Source of the DNA: Rhodovulum visakhapatnamense
GTDB lineage: Bacteria > Pseudomonadota > Alphaproteobacteria > Rhodobacterales > Rhodobacteraceae
Assembly: GCF_004365965.1 (NCBI RefSeq)
Contig: NZ_SOEB01000028.1
Span: forward strand, 1 to 58,450
DNA: 58,450 nt
Reading direction: 5' to 3'
The translations under genes were made by a program, and so were the position numbers. Below are positions 11,884 to 21,091 of this stretch, in pieces. The notes under the pieces are model-generated. The model was not told the origin of the DNA, searched no databases, and saw only the letters and a list, made by a program, of their open reading frames with translations. Numbering within the stretch: the first letter of the stretch is position 1; each line of letters begins with the position of its first letter.

Positions 11884-12594
11884 ATGACGAATATGCCAAC
11901 GGACAGTCTACCTGTGCCTCGTCGTCCTGCCGAGCGGAGCTTTGTCGTGCTCATGCTCGACGATAACGAGATCGACCGGCTGCGCCTGAAGAAACTGTGC
12001 CTGCGCGCCGGGCTCAAGTTCCGGGTGCGCGAAGCGGCAAGCATCCACGATTTCCGCGCCGCACTGGACGAGACCTCTTATGACATGGTCTTTCTCGACT
12101 ACGATCTGAAGATGGAAACCGGGCTTGACGCGCTCGAACTGCTCAAGGCCCATCCCGATCAGCCCAAGGCCATCGCCATCATGATCACCAGTTCCGACGA
12201 CCCCGCCACGGTCGCCGAGGCGATGCGCTCGGGGTGTTCGGACTATCTGGTCAAGGACGAACTGACCATCTCGATGATCCGCCGCGCGGTGACCGCTGCG
12301 ATCGAGCGCGAGATCTACCGGGCCGCGATCCTTCACGAACGCGAAGCGCGGGCCGAGGTGGAACAGATGCTCGAACGGTTTTCGGCCGTCTGCGCGGCCG
12401 ATATTCGTGGCATGCTGTCGGGCATGCTGCGCAAGATCCGTGTGGTGACCCAGTCTGTCGAGGGCCATTCCGAGATCCGCAAGGAGGCCGCCGAGGCCGA
12501 GCGGGCCTGCCTCGACCTGTTCGAATACCTGGAGAACATGAAAACCATTCTCGCACTCGAGGCGCAACCGAAGACGGAACGACTGTTGAGATAG
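11884..12594 (+). CDS. Response regulator: receiver plus degenerate DHp-like helix pair
   Basis: The protein has 236 residues. Residues 20-138 form a full receiver: acidic pair D26-D27, phospho-acceptor D72 in VFLDYDLK, T102 and K124. A long helix follows, then residues 165-225 (AVCAADIRGMLSGMLRKIRV) that line up with the DHp helices of the two kinases encoded next door (FASHDLKAPLRVI and VLVHDFRAPIRSI). The phospho-accepting histidine is replaced by A172 and no ATPase domain follows. No DNA-binding domain is present. It is the first gene of a cluster with the sensor kinase 9 bases downstream. It could be a dimerising regulator or phosphate sink for the neighbouring kinases; that is inference. 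Confidence 0.8.
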   Translation: MTNMPTDSLPVPRRPAERSFVVLMLDDNEIDRLRLKKLCLRAGLKFRVREAASIHDFRAALDETSYDMVFLDYDLKMETGLDALELLKAHPDQPKAIAIMITSSDDPATVAEAMRSGCSDYLVKDELTISMIRRAVTAAIEREIYRAAILHEREARAEVEQMLERFSAVCAADIRGMLSGMLRKIRVVTQSVEGHSEIRKEAAEAERACLDLFEYLENMKTILALEAQPKTERLLR

Positions 12595-12603
12595 GGGAGA
12601 ACT

Positions 12604-14934
12604 TTGGAAACGCGTCAGGTCATCGTCGGCCGGCAGATCAGTCTGGGCGTGAAACTCGCCCTGATGGCCTTTTGCGTCGTCCTTGTGGCAAGTCTATTCT
12701 TCGCTGCGGTGAACCTGTTCGGCGTCCAGTGGTATCGCACCGCCGCGGTGTCGCGGATGGAATTCGCGGGCGGGTTCTTTGCGGAACGGCTGCTGCAGCA
12801 ACTGGATCTGATGGCGTCCGACGGCCGCAAAATCGCGGCCCTTCCGGAAATCGACGGTGTGGTGGCGGCCACGGGTCAGGGACTGCACGATCAGAAAGTC
12901 CAGGAGTCGCCGGACATCTACTGGCATCGGCGGCTGGAGGCGGTCTTCGATTCCGTCCTGCGGACCCGGCCGCACTATTCCCAGCTGCGCTATATCGGGC
13001 GGGACGACAACTGGCGCGAAGTCGTGCGCGTGAACCGGGTCAGCGACCGCACGGAAGCCGTTCGGCGCAGTGCGTTGCAGTCGAAGGGAGACGAACCCTA
13101 TCTGGCCGACGAAGCCGCGCTCGATGCCGGGCAGCCGTTCTTCTCGCGGGTTACCCTGAACCGGGAACAAGGCCGCGACGAGGGGCCGCCGACGATTCGT
13201 CTTGTCGTGCCGGTGCCAGGCTCCGATGGCCGCGCTGTCGGAGCGTTGGTGATCAATGCCGATTTCGAATCGATCCTGCGGGCCGCGGTCATTTATCCGG
13301 CGGACGGGTATGTCGTCACGGCCATGACGTCATCCGGCGATTTCATGCGTTACGATCCGGTCACCGGACCCGGGCCGCTGCGATTTCATGGCACTCCGGG
13401 CTGGCGCGCCGAGGATCTTCCGGACCTTGGCGGCATCGTACCGTCCGGGTCGACGCGGGCCACCAAGATCGGCTGGCAACGGGCGATCAATGTCACCGGG
13501 CTCAGCGCGGCTTCGCTGAGCCGGGGGGAGCGTCTGCCTCTGCGGACCGACATCTTTGTCGTGACCGAACTGCCGACTCCGTATCTTTTCGCGCCGATCC
13601 GTCAGCAGCTTGTCTATGGGCTTGCGGCGGGCATCGTCTTGTCGGTCCTGGCCGGGCTGGTAGCCTGGCATTTCGGAAACCGGCTGACGGGACCGCTGAA
13701 CCGGTTGGCCCGCGGCTTGCGCGCCAGCGAGCCGGGCGACGATCTGCGGGACCTAGTCCCTGAAAGCAACGACGAGGTCGCCGAACTGGCCCGCGCGGTC
13801 GTCAAGCTGAACGAGAGACTTTATCAGAAATCGGCGAAACTCAACGCGATTTTCGCCGAGGCGGCGGATGGGCTGATCACCATAAATCAGGAGGGTGTCA
13901 TAGAGGAAGCCAATGTCGCCGTGGCCCGGATTTTCGGATACGAACCCTCCGAACTGCTGGGGCGGAATGTGTCGATGCTGATGAGCGACAAAGAGGCCGT
14001 CAAACACGACAGGATGATGCGCAGGCGGATCGGTCAGGCGACGCCGCAGCGTCTGATCGCCGGGCGTGAGATGCCCGGCAAGCGCAAGGACGGCACCGAG
14101 ATCACCGTCGAGATCTCGGTCGCAAGCACAAGTCATGCCGGCGGCACGCGGTTCATTGGCGTGCTGCGCGATGTGAGCAGCCGGCGCGAGGCTCAGGCCC
14201 GTAGCGAGGCGCTCGTCCAGGCGCTGGAACGTTCGAATGCCGACCTCGATGCCTTCGCCTATTTCGCCTCCCACGACCTGAAGGCGCCGCTTCGCGTCAT
14301 CGACAATGCCTCGGCCTGGCTCGAGGAGGATCTGGCGCCCTATCTCAACGACGACACCCGCGACAGCATGAACCTGCTGCGCAGTCGGGTCGCGCGGATG
14401 GACCGGCTTCTGGACGATCTCTTGAACCATTCGCGGATTGGCCGGATCGACGAAAAGGCCCGGATCGTCGAGGGCAGGGAGCTTGCCAGCGAATTGCGCG
14501 GGCTTCTGAACCTTCCCGAGGGGTTCACGTTCGAAGTGACACCCGATTTCGACAAGCTGCATATTCCGAATATGCCGATCAAGACGATCCTTCTGAATCT
14601 TCTGGGTAATTCGCTAAAGCACCATGACCGGCCGACGGGGCTCGTTCGTCTGTCGGGCCGCGAAACGGATGACGCCTATTGCCTGTCGGTCAGCGATGAC
14701 GGCCCGGGAATTCCGCCAGCCTATCATAAGAAGGTTTTCAAAATGTTCCAGACATTGCGTCCCCGCGACGAAGTCGAGGCCAGCGGGATGGGGCTCGCGA
14801 TGGTCCTGAAATACGTGCAAATCGCCGGGGGGCAAGTGCGGATCGAAAGCGACGGCGGTCGCGGCACGACGATGCATGTGGTCTGGCCCAAGGTCCGTGC
14901 GAAGTCGGGCAAATCGGCGTGGCGCGCGGCATGA
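12604..14934 (+). CDS. Membrane sensor histidine kinase (periplasmic sensor, HAMP, PAS)
   Basis: This 776-residue protein starts at a TTG with GGGGAG five bases upstream. TM1 is about residues 14-36, a periplasmic sensor of roughly 300 residues (dCache-like spacing) follows, TM2 is about 337-357, then HAMP, then a PAS domain (about 409-530: IFGYEPSELLGRNVSMLMS and GKRKDGTEITVEIS). The DHp box is FASHDLKAPL with H557; the ATPase has NLLGNSLKHH, SDDGPGIPP and GMGLAMV. The PAS resembles FixL, but the FixL haem histidine position reads as Gln-Arg, so haem binding is not expected. It overlaps the following receiver gene by 4 bases. The ligand is unknown. Confidence 0.88.
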   Translation: METRQVIVGRQISLGVKLALMAFCVVLVASLFFAAVNLFGVQWYRTAAVSRMEFAGGFFAERLLQQLDLMASDGRKIAALPEIDGVVAATGQGLHDQKVQESPDIYWHRRLEAVFDSVLRTRPHYSQLRYIGRDDNWREVVRVNRVSDRTEAVRRSALQSKGDEPYLADEAALDAGQPFFSRVTLNREQGRDEGPPTIRLVVPVPGSDGRAVGALVINADFESILRAAVIYPADGYVVTAMTSSGDFMRYDPVTGPGPLRFHGTPGWRAEDLPDLGGIVPSGSTRATKIGWQRAINVTGLSAASLSRGERLPLRTDIFVVTELPTPYLFAPIRQQLVYGLAAGIVLSVLAGLVAWHFGNRLTGPLNRLARGLRASEPGDDLRDLVPESNDEVAELARAVVKLNERLYQKSAKLNAIFAEAADGLITINQEGVIEEANVAVARIFGYEPSELLGRNVSMLMSDKEAVKHDRMMRRRIGQATPQRLIAGREMPGKRKDGTEITVEISVASTSHAGGTRFIGVLRDVSSRREAQARSEALVQALERSNADLDAFAYFASHDLKAPLRVIDNASAWLEEDLAPYLNDDTRDSMNLLRSRVARMDRLLDDLLNHSRIGRIDEKARIVEGRELASELRGLLNLPEGFTFEVTPDFDKLHIPNMPIKTILLNLLGNSLKHHDRPTGLVRLSGRETDDAYCLSVSDDGPGIPPAYHKKVFKMFQTLRPRDEVEASGMGLAMVLKYVQIAGGQVRIESDGGRGTTMHVVWPKVRAKSGKSAWRAA

Positions 14935-15395
14935 CGCAGGATGCAGACCTCCTTGGCCGGACGCCGCTGAACCTTCTTATCGTCGAGGATGACGACGGTG
15001 ATGCCAAGGCCGTGCGCCGGGCTCTGAACCGCTCACGAATTAAGGCGACATTGACCCGCGCCGTCGATGGTGTCGAAGCCTTGTCGATCATGCGTGGTGT
15101 CGCCGGCCCTGTTCCCGCCTCTCCCTATATCGTGCTGGCCGACATCCGGATGCCAAGGATGAACGGTCTCGAATTCCTGCATGAGTTGCGCAATGACTGC
15201 AGCCTCAGGCAAGCCGTTGTCTTTGTGCTGACGACATCCAATGACGATGACGACAAACGCATTGCCTATGAGGCAGGTATCTCGGGGTATATCCTCAAAC
15301 AAAGGGTCGGGCGCGATTTTGCGTCGCTCATAGAGACTCTGGACCGCTTCTGGAATATATTGAGCTTTCCGGATATTCGCCTCAGCGAGGACTAA
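14931..15395 (+). CDS. Single-domain response regulator
   Basis: This is a 154-residue stand-alone receiver with no output domain. It has the acidic triad in IVEDDDGD, the phospho-acceptor D71 in VLADIRMPRMNG, a Thr pair at 101-102 and K123 in GYILKQ. It resembles the small receivers paired with phytochrome-type kinases. ATG at 14931 overlaps the kinase stop (ATGA); a GTG at 14919 in the same frame is less likely. It probably carries phosphate between the upstream kinase and the downstream hybrid, or acts by protein binding. Confidence 0.87.
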   Translation: MTQDADLLGRTPLNLLIVEDDDGDAKAVRRALNRSRIKATLTRAVDGVEALSIMRGVAGPVPASPYIVLADIRMPRMNGLEFLHELRNDCSLRQAVVFVLTTSNDDDDKRIAYEAGISGYILKQRVGRDFASLIETLDRFWNILSFPDIRLSED

Positions 15396-15398
15396 AGG

Positions 15399-16538
15399 AT
15401 GCGCGATCTGGATGTCATGATCATCGATGACGACGCCGGCGACCGGAAACTCATTCGCCGGTTGCTGGAACGATCCGGGATGTGCCGATCCATTTGTGAA
15501 GCGGAATTGGTGCATGCGGCACTCGATCACGGTTCCGAGACGCTCGACGCGGTTTTCATAGACTATGTTCTTCCCGGGGAAAACGGGCTCGACGGACTTG
15601 AGACGCTCAAGAGAAAATGGCCCGGCGCCGCTTTCATTCTTATGACCGGCCAGGGCGACGAGCAGATCGCCAAGTCGGCAATCCTTGCAGGGGCCGCCGA
15701 CTATACCCCGAAATCGCGGATCAACCAGGCCGGTCTTGAGAGGATGCTGGTCCGGGCGGTCGAAATGGTGCGCCTTGCGCAGCGGGTCGAGGAACAACGG
15801 CAGGAATTGCTGACGTTCTCAAATGTTCTTGTTCATGACTTCCGTGCGCCAATCCGCAGCATCCGGTTCATCTGCGAGCAGCTCGACGAGGAAATGGGCG
15901 AGGTGCAATCGGCGGAACTGCAGAAGCTGATGGTCATGATGAAGAAGACCGCAACCCAGATGTCGCATCTGGTCGAAACGCTGGCCGATCATATTCGCAC
16001 GGACATCAATCCGGTCTTCGAGACGATTCCCGCCACCGAACTCGTCGAAAATGCGCTTTCATTCCTGGATCAGGATATTCGAGAAAGCGGCGGGAGCGTC
16101 GATGTCGATCTGTCGGACTTCGATGTGTTTTGCAGCCCCGCGATGCTGGCTCAGCTGCTGCAGAACCTGGTATCGAATGCGATCAAGTATTCCGGCGAGA
16201 ACGCCCCCGAAATCCGGATTTCGGCGCGGCGGCTCGAAAATGGAGACGTGCTTTTCGAAGTTGCGGATCGCGGCATCGGGGTTCCCGAGGAATACCGGCA
16301 GCGCATTTTCGAGCCGTTTCAGCGTCTTTCCTGGGCGACCGACAAGCCGGGGACCGGGCTGGGGCTTGCCACGTGCCAAAAGATCGTCAAGCGTCATGGC
16401 GGCCGCATCTGGTGCGAAGCCAATCCCTATGGCGGAACGCTGATGCGGTTTCGCGTGCCTGGGTCCAGCGCGCCTGTTGACGGGTTCGCCTCGAAAGTCT
16501 GGTCGCCACACCCGAGTGATGCGGCCGTCTCGCGTTGA
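15399..16538 (+). CDS. Receiver-histidine kinase hybrid (N-terminal receiver)
   Basis: The protein has 379 residues. Residues 1-125 are a receiver (D10-D12 acidic patch, phospho-acceptor D55 in VFIDYVLP, T83, K105). A helix then leads to a DHp with H146 in VLVHDFRAPIRSI and an ATPase with NLVSNAIKYS, VADRGIGVPEEY and GTGLGLATC. It has no membrane segment, so it is cytosolic and its kinase is probably controlled by phosphorylation of its own receiver. It starts 4 bases after the single-domain receiver gene and closes the four-gene cluster. No DNA-binding partner is encoded nearby. Confidence 0.87.
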   Translation: MRDLDVMIIDDDAGDRKLIRRLLERSGMCRSICEAELVHAALDHGSETLDAVFIDYVLPGENGLDGLETLKRKWPGAAFILMTGQGDEQIAKSAILAGAADYTPKSRINQAGLERMLVRAVEMVRLAQRVEEQRQELLTFSNVLVHDFRAPIRSIRFICEQLDEEMGEVQSAELQKLMVMMKKTATQMSHLVETLADHIRTDINPVFETIPATELVENALSFLDQDIRESGGSVDVDLSDFDVFCSPAMLAQLLQNLVSNAIKYSGENAPEIRISARRLENGDVLFEVADRGIGVPEEYRQRIFEPFQRLSWATDKPGTGLGLATCQKIVKRHGGRIWCEANPYGGTLMRFRVPGSSAPVDGFASKVWSPHPSDAAVSR

Positions 16539-16631
16539 GGCGCGGAAGACGGCTGCCATAGGCGTTTCCACCCCGTGACGACCCCGGGAAACGGAAAATT
16601 GCCACCGCTGCCCGGCCATGTACGGCCGACG

Positions 16632-17647
16632 TGTCACATCCCGTGTGATTGTAGGCCCGCTTCCTGAAGAGTTCGGGTCTGTGACGTTGCCAGTCCTCGA
16701 GGGTTGCGACGGGGGGCGCCGCTTCAGGGCCGATTGCGGCAGCTGGCTGTTGCAGAGGTGGACGCAGCGCAGGATAGTCTGCTCGAGGTCCTCTCCGCTG
16801 TGGAAGCGATGGCTCTGGAGCATGCCCTCGATCCGACCGTTGAACCGCTCGACCATGCCGTTCGTCTGCGGCCGCATCGGCGGCGCCAGGTGGTGTTCGA
16901 TACCGAGGTCCGTGCAGAGCAGATCAAACGCGTGTTGTCGGGGTCCCGCGCGCTTGCGCAGGCCGAACAGCCGGTCGGTAAAGGCCTTGCCGTTCTCGGT
17001 CAGCACCCGGGCGATCTTCATCGGGGCCGCGCGCTCGAGATCGCGTGAGGCAACCTCCGCGCATTGGCCGCGCTCTGTGCCGGGCAGATGCGCACGAAGA
17101 CCCACCGCGCGGCCCGGTCGATGGCCACGAAGAGGTGGCGGCGGCGATCCTCGTCGGCCATCCGGGGCAGGTATTTGATGTCGATGTGCAGGTCGCCGGG
17201 GTCGTCGGCCTTGAAGCTGCCGTGCGCGGGCTTGGATGCCTTCGGCTTCGGCGCCCGCAGGTTGCCCAGGCCATGGCGTCGGAGGCAGCGGTCGAGCCCC
17301 GAGCGCGAGACATGCGGGCTGAGGAATTCGCGCACCACGGCAGGCGGCTCGTCGAGCGGCAGGAGGAGCGCCTTGCGCAGCGCACGCCACCGCCTCCTGC
17401 GCCGGGGGGGCAGCGCCGTCTGAAGCCTGTGCGGCGTGTGGCTCCGGTCGTGAACGCCATCGCGCCCCCGCCACGTCCAGACCGTCTGTTCAGAGATCCC
17501 GTCGCGCTCGGCCACCATCCAGGCCGGGTCCGTGCCCGCCTGGATCGCCGTCCGGATCCCCGGTGTCGTTGTCGCCTGCTTGTGAAGAGAGATCGGCACC
17601 TCTGCCCTCCATCCCGGACCTCGCGCAGACGCGATCTTGCCATGCAC
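16632..17647 (-). pseudogene. IS481-family transposase, frameshifted
   Basis: The minus strand encodes a recognisable DDE transposase in pieces: a helix-turn-helix part (ERDGISEQTVWTWRGRDGVH, SRSGLDRCLRRHGLGNLR) and catalytic segments DPGDLHIDIKYLPRMADE and RHLFVAIDRAARWVFV in one frame, then ARVLTENGKAFTDRLFGLRK, LAPPMRPQTNGMVERFNGRI in another. The frame changes near 17035, where the expected Arg-Asp-Leu-Glu follows only after a shift, and again in a C-run near 16700. The normal stop is also lost. It is therefore probably inactive, unless the shifts are sequencing errors in homopolymers. Confidence 0.85.
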
Positions 17648-17690
17648 AGGGCAGACCGACGGGGGCTATGTGATCATCCGGGATGGGAGA
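16632..17690 (-). mobile_element. IS481-family insertion sequence, decayed
   Basis: The unit of about 1.06 kb is bounded by imperfect inverted ends, TGTCACATCCCGTGTGAT at 16632 and TCTCCCATCCCGGATGAT read inward from 17690 (13 of 18 positions agree). This size and TG(T)-type end fit IS481. I see no clear target duplication. It sits between the two-component cluster and oxyR. The 279-bp gap after it (17691-17969) holds no gene that I can recognise. Confidence 0.75.
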
Positions 17691-17969
17691 CCTACGCGCT
17701 GACGTCGGAATCGATCCTTTGGCGGTTTCCATTGGCGTGAGCCGCCTGAGGGCTTCGACCTTTTGTCCGAACCCGCATGCGCCCCAAGCCCGAGGCGATA
17801 CGGATCAAGGGTCTTCGAGATCCTCGGTCATCACCGGTCCGGCGAGCGCCGCGGTTAAAGCGAGGTTGTGAACTCTTCGCCTGTTCCAAGGGGGAGGGGC
17901 GCCTGCCGGTGTGCTTTCGCCGCGGCCGGACCGCGTTGCGTTATTCGGTCTGTTTGATAGGCCTAAGCC

Positions 17970-18905
17970 ATGAATATCACGCTTCGCCAGCTATCCTATT
18001 TCATCGCGCTTGCCGAGACACGGCATTTCGGCCGTGCGGCCGAATCCGTGCATGTCAGCCAGCCTGCCTTGTCGGTGCAGATCCGTGAGCTGGAGACCGA
18101 CCTTGGCGTGCAACTGGTCGAACGGCAGCCGCGCGCCGTCGTGCTGACCCCGGCTGGGCACGATCTCCTGCGGCATGCGCAGCGGGTGATGCAGGAGGTG
18201 CGGGCCCTCAGGGATGCCGCGCGCTGGCAGCGCGGACTGGGCGGGCGGTTGAGCCTCGGGCTCATTCCGACGGTGGCGCCCTATCTGTTGCCGAAGGCGC
18301 TGCCGCTGATCCGGGCGCAAAACCTGACGCTGGAGATCGGGGTCCGCGAGGCGCGTACCGACCGGCTGCTGGCCGATCTCGATGAGGGGCGGTTGGACGC
18401 CGCGCTGGTGGCGCTGCCGGTCGGACGCGACGATCTGATCGAGGCGCCGCTTTTCGAGGATCGTTTCCTGCTGGCCGGATCGGCGCGGCAGATCGCGGCG
18501 CTGGGCGGCGAAACTGCAGGCGTTCGGCCGGCAGCGCTCGACCCCGACCGGCTGCTTCTGCTCGATGAGGGGCATTGCCTTGCGGATCAGGCGCTTGAGG
18601 TTTGCGGCATGCGGCGCGAGGAGACCAGGGTCGATCTGGGAGCCTCGTCCCTGGCCACGCTCTGCGGTCTGGCGGCCGAGGGCTTCGGTCTGACCTTCCT
18701 GCCGGAAATCGCGCTTGTCTCGGAACGGGCGGCCAGTCCGGCGCTCGCGGTGCATCGCTTTGCCTCGCCCGAGCCCGCGCGTCGGCTGGGTCTGGTGCGT
18801 CGGCGGCTTTCGCGCGACGATGGCTGGTTCGAAGCTCTGGCGGCTATTCTGGCCGAGGCGGGACGGAGCCTGACCGACAGTGCCCGCGCGGCTGCCGGCG
18901 GCTGA
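17970..18905 (+). CDS. oxyR: OxyR-type hydrogen peroxide sensor, LysR family
   Basis: This 311-residue LysR-type regulator has the N-terminal winged helix (ITLRQLSYFIALAETRHFGR, then VSQPALSVQIRELE) and a C-terminal ligand domain. C203 and C212 in DEGHCLADQALEVC have the same context and spacing as the C199-C208 redox pair of E. coli OxyR, so peroxide sensing by disulfide formation is strongly indicated. A likely target is katG at 9382; the two are separated by a two-component cluster and an IS. lipA follows 69 bases downstream on the same strand. Confidence 0.92.
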   Translation: MNITLRQLSYFIALAETRHFGRAAESVHVSQPALSVQIRELETDLGVQLVERQPRAVVLTPAGHDLLRHAQRVMQEVRALRDAARWQRGLGGRLSLGLIPTVAPYLLPKALPLIRAQNLTLEIGVREARTDRLLADLDEGRLDAALVALPVGRDDLIEAPLFEDRFLLAGSARQIAALGGETAGVRPAALDPDRLLLLDEGHCLADQALEVCGMRREETRVDLGASSLATLCGLAAEGFGLTFLPEIALVSERAASPALAVHRFASPEPARRLGLVRRRLSRDDGWFEALAAILAEAGRSLTDSARAAAGG

Positions 18906-18974
18906 GTCGGCCGGTTGCCTTCGCGGTGACAAGAGCCTAAGAGAGGGCGACCCGTCCCGTCAGGGAGACCCCAG

Positions 18975-19925
18975 TTGCGCGACCTGAAGAACCCGGCCGA
19001 ACGCCATCCCGAAAAAGCCCGCCGTCCCGATGCCCCCCAGCCGAAGAAACCAGCCTGGATACGCGTGCGCGCGCCCGGAGGAGAGGGGTATCGCGATACC
19101 CACCGCGTGATCCGCGAACACGGGCTGGCCACCGTCTGCGAAGAGGCGGGTTGCCCCAATGTGGGCGAATGCTGGTCGCATGGCCACGCGACCATGATGA
19201 TCATGGGCGAGATCTGTACCCGCGGCTGCAGCTTCTGCAATGTGGCCACGGGCCGACCCGACGCGCTGGACGTCTTCGAGCCAGGCCGGGTGGCGGATGC
19301 GGTTCAGAAGCTGGGGCTCAGGCATGTCGTGATCACTTCGGTCGATCGCGACGATCTCGCGGACGGCGGAGCCGAGCATTTCGCGCAGACGATCCGCGCG
19401 GTGCGCCACCGGGCGCCCGAGACGACGATCGAGGTGCTGACCCCGGATTTCCTCAAATGCGGGGCAGGGGCGGTCGAGACGGTCGTTGCGGCGCGGCCCG
19501 ATGTCTTCAACCACAATCTCGAAACGGTTCCGGGGCTTTATCCCGAGGTGCGGCCGGGCGCACGCTATTTCCATTCGCTTCGTTTGCTGCAGCGGGTGAA
19601 GGAAATCGATCCGGCGATGTTCACCAAATCGGGGATCATGGTCGGGCTTGGCGAAGATCGCCAGGCGGTGCATCAGGTGATGGACGACCTGCGGGCGGCC
19701 GATGTCGATTTCCTGACCATCGGGCAGTACCTGCAGCCGACGCCCAAGCATCACGGGGTCGACCGTTTCGTGACGCCGGAGGAATTCGCGGCCTATGAGA
19801 GGGCAGCCTATGGCAAGGGGTTCTTGATGGTTTCAGCGACGCCCCTGACGCGGTCGAGCTATCACGCGGGCGAGGATTTCGCCAGGTTGCGTACGGCGCG
19901 CGAGGCGCGGCTGGCTCAAGGATAG
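18975..19925 (+). CDS. lipA: Lipoyl synthase
   Basis: This 316-residue radical SAM enzyme inserts two sulfurs into octanoyl groups on lipoyl domains. The auxiliary cluster cysteines are C55, C60 and C66 ([15 protein letters not shown]) and the radical SAM CxxxCxxC is C81, C85, C88 ([12 protein letters not shown]). Later family motifs [20 protein letters not shown] and SGIMVGLGE are intact. The start is a TTG at 18975 with AGGGAGA upstream. The gene converges with the M50 protease gene across a short symmetrical terminator. Confidence 0.96.
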   Translation: MRDLKNPAERHPEKARRPDAPQPKKPAWIRVRAPGGEGYRDTHRVIREHGLATVCEEAGCPNVGECWSHGHATMMIMGEICTRGCSFCNVATGRPDALDVFEPGRVADAVQKLGLRHVVITSVDRDDLADGGAEHFAQTIRAVRHRAPETTIEVLTPDFLKCGAGAVETVVAARPDVFNHNLETVPGLYPEVRPGARYFHSLRLLQRVKEIDPAMFTKSGIMVGLGEDRQAVHQVMDDLRAADVDFLTIGQYLQPTPKHHGVDRFVTPEEFAAYERAAYGKGFLMVSATPLTRSSYHAGEDFARLRTAREARLAQG

Positions 19926-19942
19926 CGCGCGCCGGGCGGTGC

Positions 19943-19967
19943 GCCGAAAATTCGCAGAATTTTCGCG
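19943..19967. terminator. Bidirectional terminator between lipA and the M50 protease gene
   Basis: CGAAAATT (19945-19952) and AATTTTCG (19958-19965) form a perfect 8-bp stem with a 5-base loop, extended by imperfect GC pairs. The A-run and T-run flanks let it act in both directions for the two convergent genes. Confidence 0.7.
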
Positions 19968-19970
19968 GCG

Positions 19971-21053
19971 TCAGCGGTGGCGGTCGCGTCCGCAGATCAC
20001 GATCAGATCGCCGATATTCTCGCGTGTGATGTATCCGATCATCCGTCCGGATGGTTCCGTGACCGTGACGGCCGGTGCGCCCGAATCCTGCAAGGCGTCA
20101 AGCGCCGCGTCGAGCGGGGCGGCCAGGGGAACAGTCGGAATTCCGCGCGCCATGTTTTCGGCCACCGGGCACATGTCGCGTCCCTCCGCCAGTGCCTGAA
20201 AAAGAGCGGTCCGGGTCAGAATTCCGCGCAGACCGCCCCCCGCATCGACCACGGGAAACTCATGCTGGGCAGTCCGGATCAGCGTCGAGGAGGCCCCCCG
20301 AAGCGTGTCGGACGGCTGCAGCGCTTCGTAATCGGTGATCATCGCATCGCGGGCGCGCAGGTGCCGTGCCATGTCCCGCAGCGCGACATCCGCGCTTTCG
20401 GCCCCGGCGGCGGCAAAGATGAAGATGGCGATCAGCACCAGCACGGCATCGCCGGTGACGAGCCCGAGAAACCCGAAGCCGAAAGCCAGCGCTTGACCCG
20501 ACCGCGCCGCGAAACGGGTGGCGGCGACCCGGCCGAGGCGCAGTGCCAGCAGGGCGCGAAACACCCGGCCCCCATCCATCGGAAAGGCGGGAAGCAGATT
20601 GAAGAGCGCGAGAAAGAGGTTCACCGTCGCGAGCTTGCTCCAGAATCCGGCCGCCGGATCTTGAAGGGCCGCCGCCCCCGTCAGATCCGTCCTTGCGCCG
20701 AGGACGATCAGCAGGGTGCAGATTGCCAGGTTCACGGCCGGGCCCGCCAGTGCCACGGCGATTTCCTGGCCCGGCCGCTCGGGCATCCGGTCGAGCCGGG
20801 CAAGCCCGCCGATGGGCAACAGCGTGATGTCGGGCGTCGCGATGCCGAAGCGCCGGGCGGTCAGCGCGTGGCCGAATTCATGGGCGACGACGCAAGCGAA
20901 GAGAGCCAGCACGAAGACCAAGTTCGCCACCGCCGCGATCGGACCGTCGGCGATCCACGCGGCGGCGCCGATCCAGGCGAGAAGCAGGAAGAAAGTCGCG
21001 TGGATCCTGATTTCGGACCCGAATACCCGTCCGACAGGATAGGACCAGGTCAT
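19971..21053 (-). CDS. Site-2-protease-like M50 zinc protease with CBS domains
   Basis: This 360-residue membrane protein has about five hydrophobic segments in the first 230 residues. The zinc site is HEFGH (H58, E59, H62) and the second motif is FNLLPAFPMDGGR with D160. The C-terminal 120 residues look like a pair of CBS modules (EFPVVDAGGGLRGILTRTAL; APAVTVTEPSGRMIGYITRE), which usually bind adenosyl nucleotides. It would cleave membrane-embedded substrates, perhaps in response to energy state. The substrate is unknown. Confidence 0.88.
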   Translation of the reverse strand: MTWSYPVGRVFGSEIRIHATFFLLLAWIGAAAWIADGPIAAVANLVFVLALFACVVAHEFGHALTARRFGIATPDITLLPIGGLARLDRMPERPGQEIAVALAGPAVNLAICTLLIVLGARTDLTGAAALQDPAAGFWSKLATVNLFLALFNLLPAFPMDGGRVFRALLALRLGRVAATRFAARSGQALAFGFGFLGLVTGDAVLVLIAIFIFAAAGAESADVALRDMARHLRARDAMITDYEALQPSDTLRGASSTLIRTAQHEFPVVDAGGGLRGILTRTALFQALAEGRDMCPVAENMARGIPTVPLAAPLDAALDALQDSGAPAVTVTEPSGRMIGYITRENIGDLIVICGRDRHR

Positions 21054-21091
21054 CGGCGCAGGCTCCCCTCACTCCGCATCCCGGCTATGGC

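Noticed and set aside
12604-14934. Haem-based oxygen sensing by the PAS domain
   Set aside because: The segment resembles FixL, but the haem-ligand histidine position is occupied by Gln-Arg, so haem binding is not supported.
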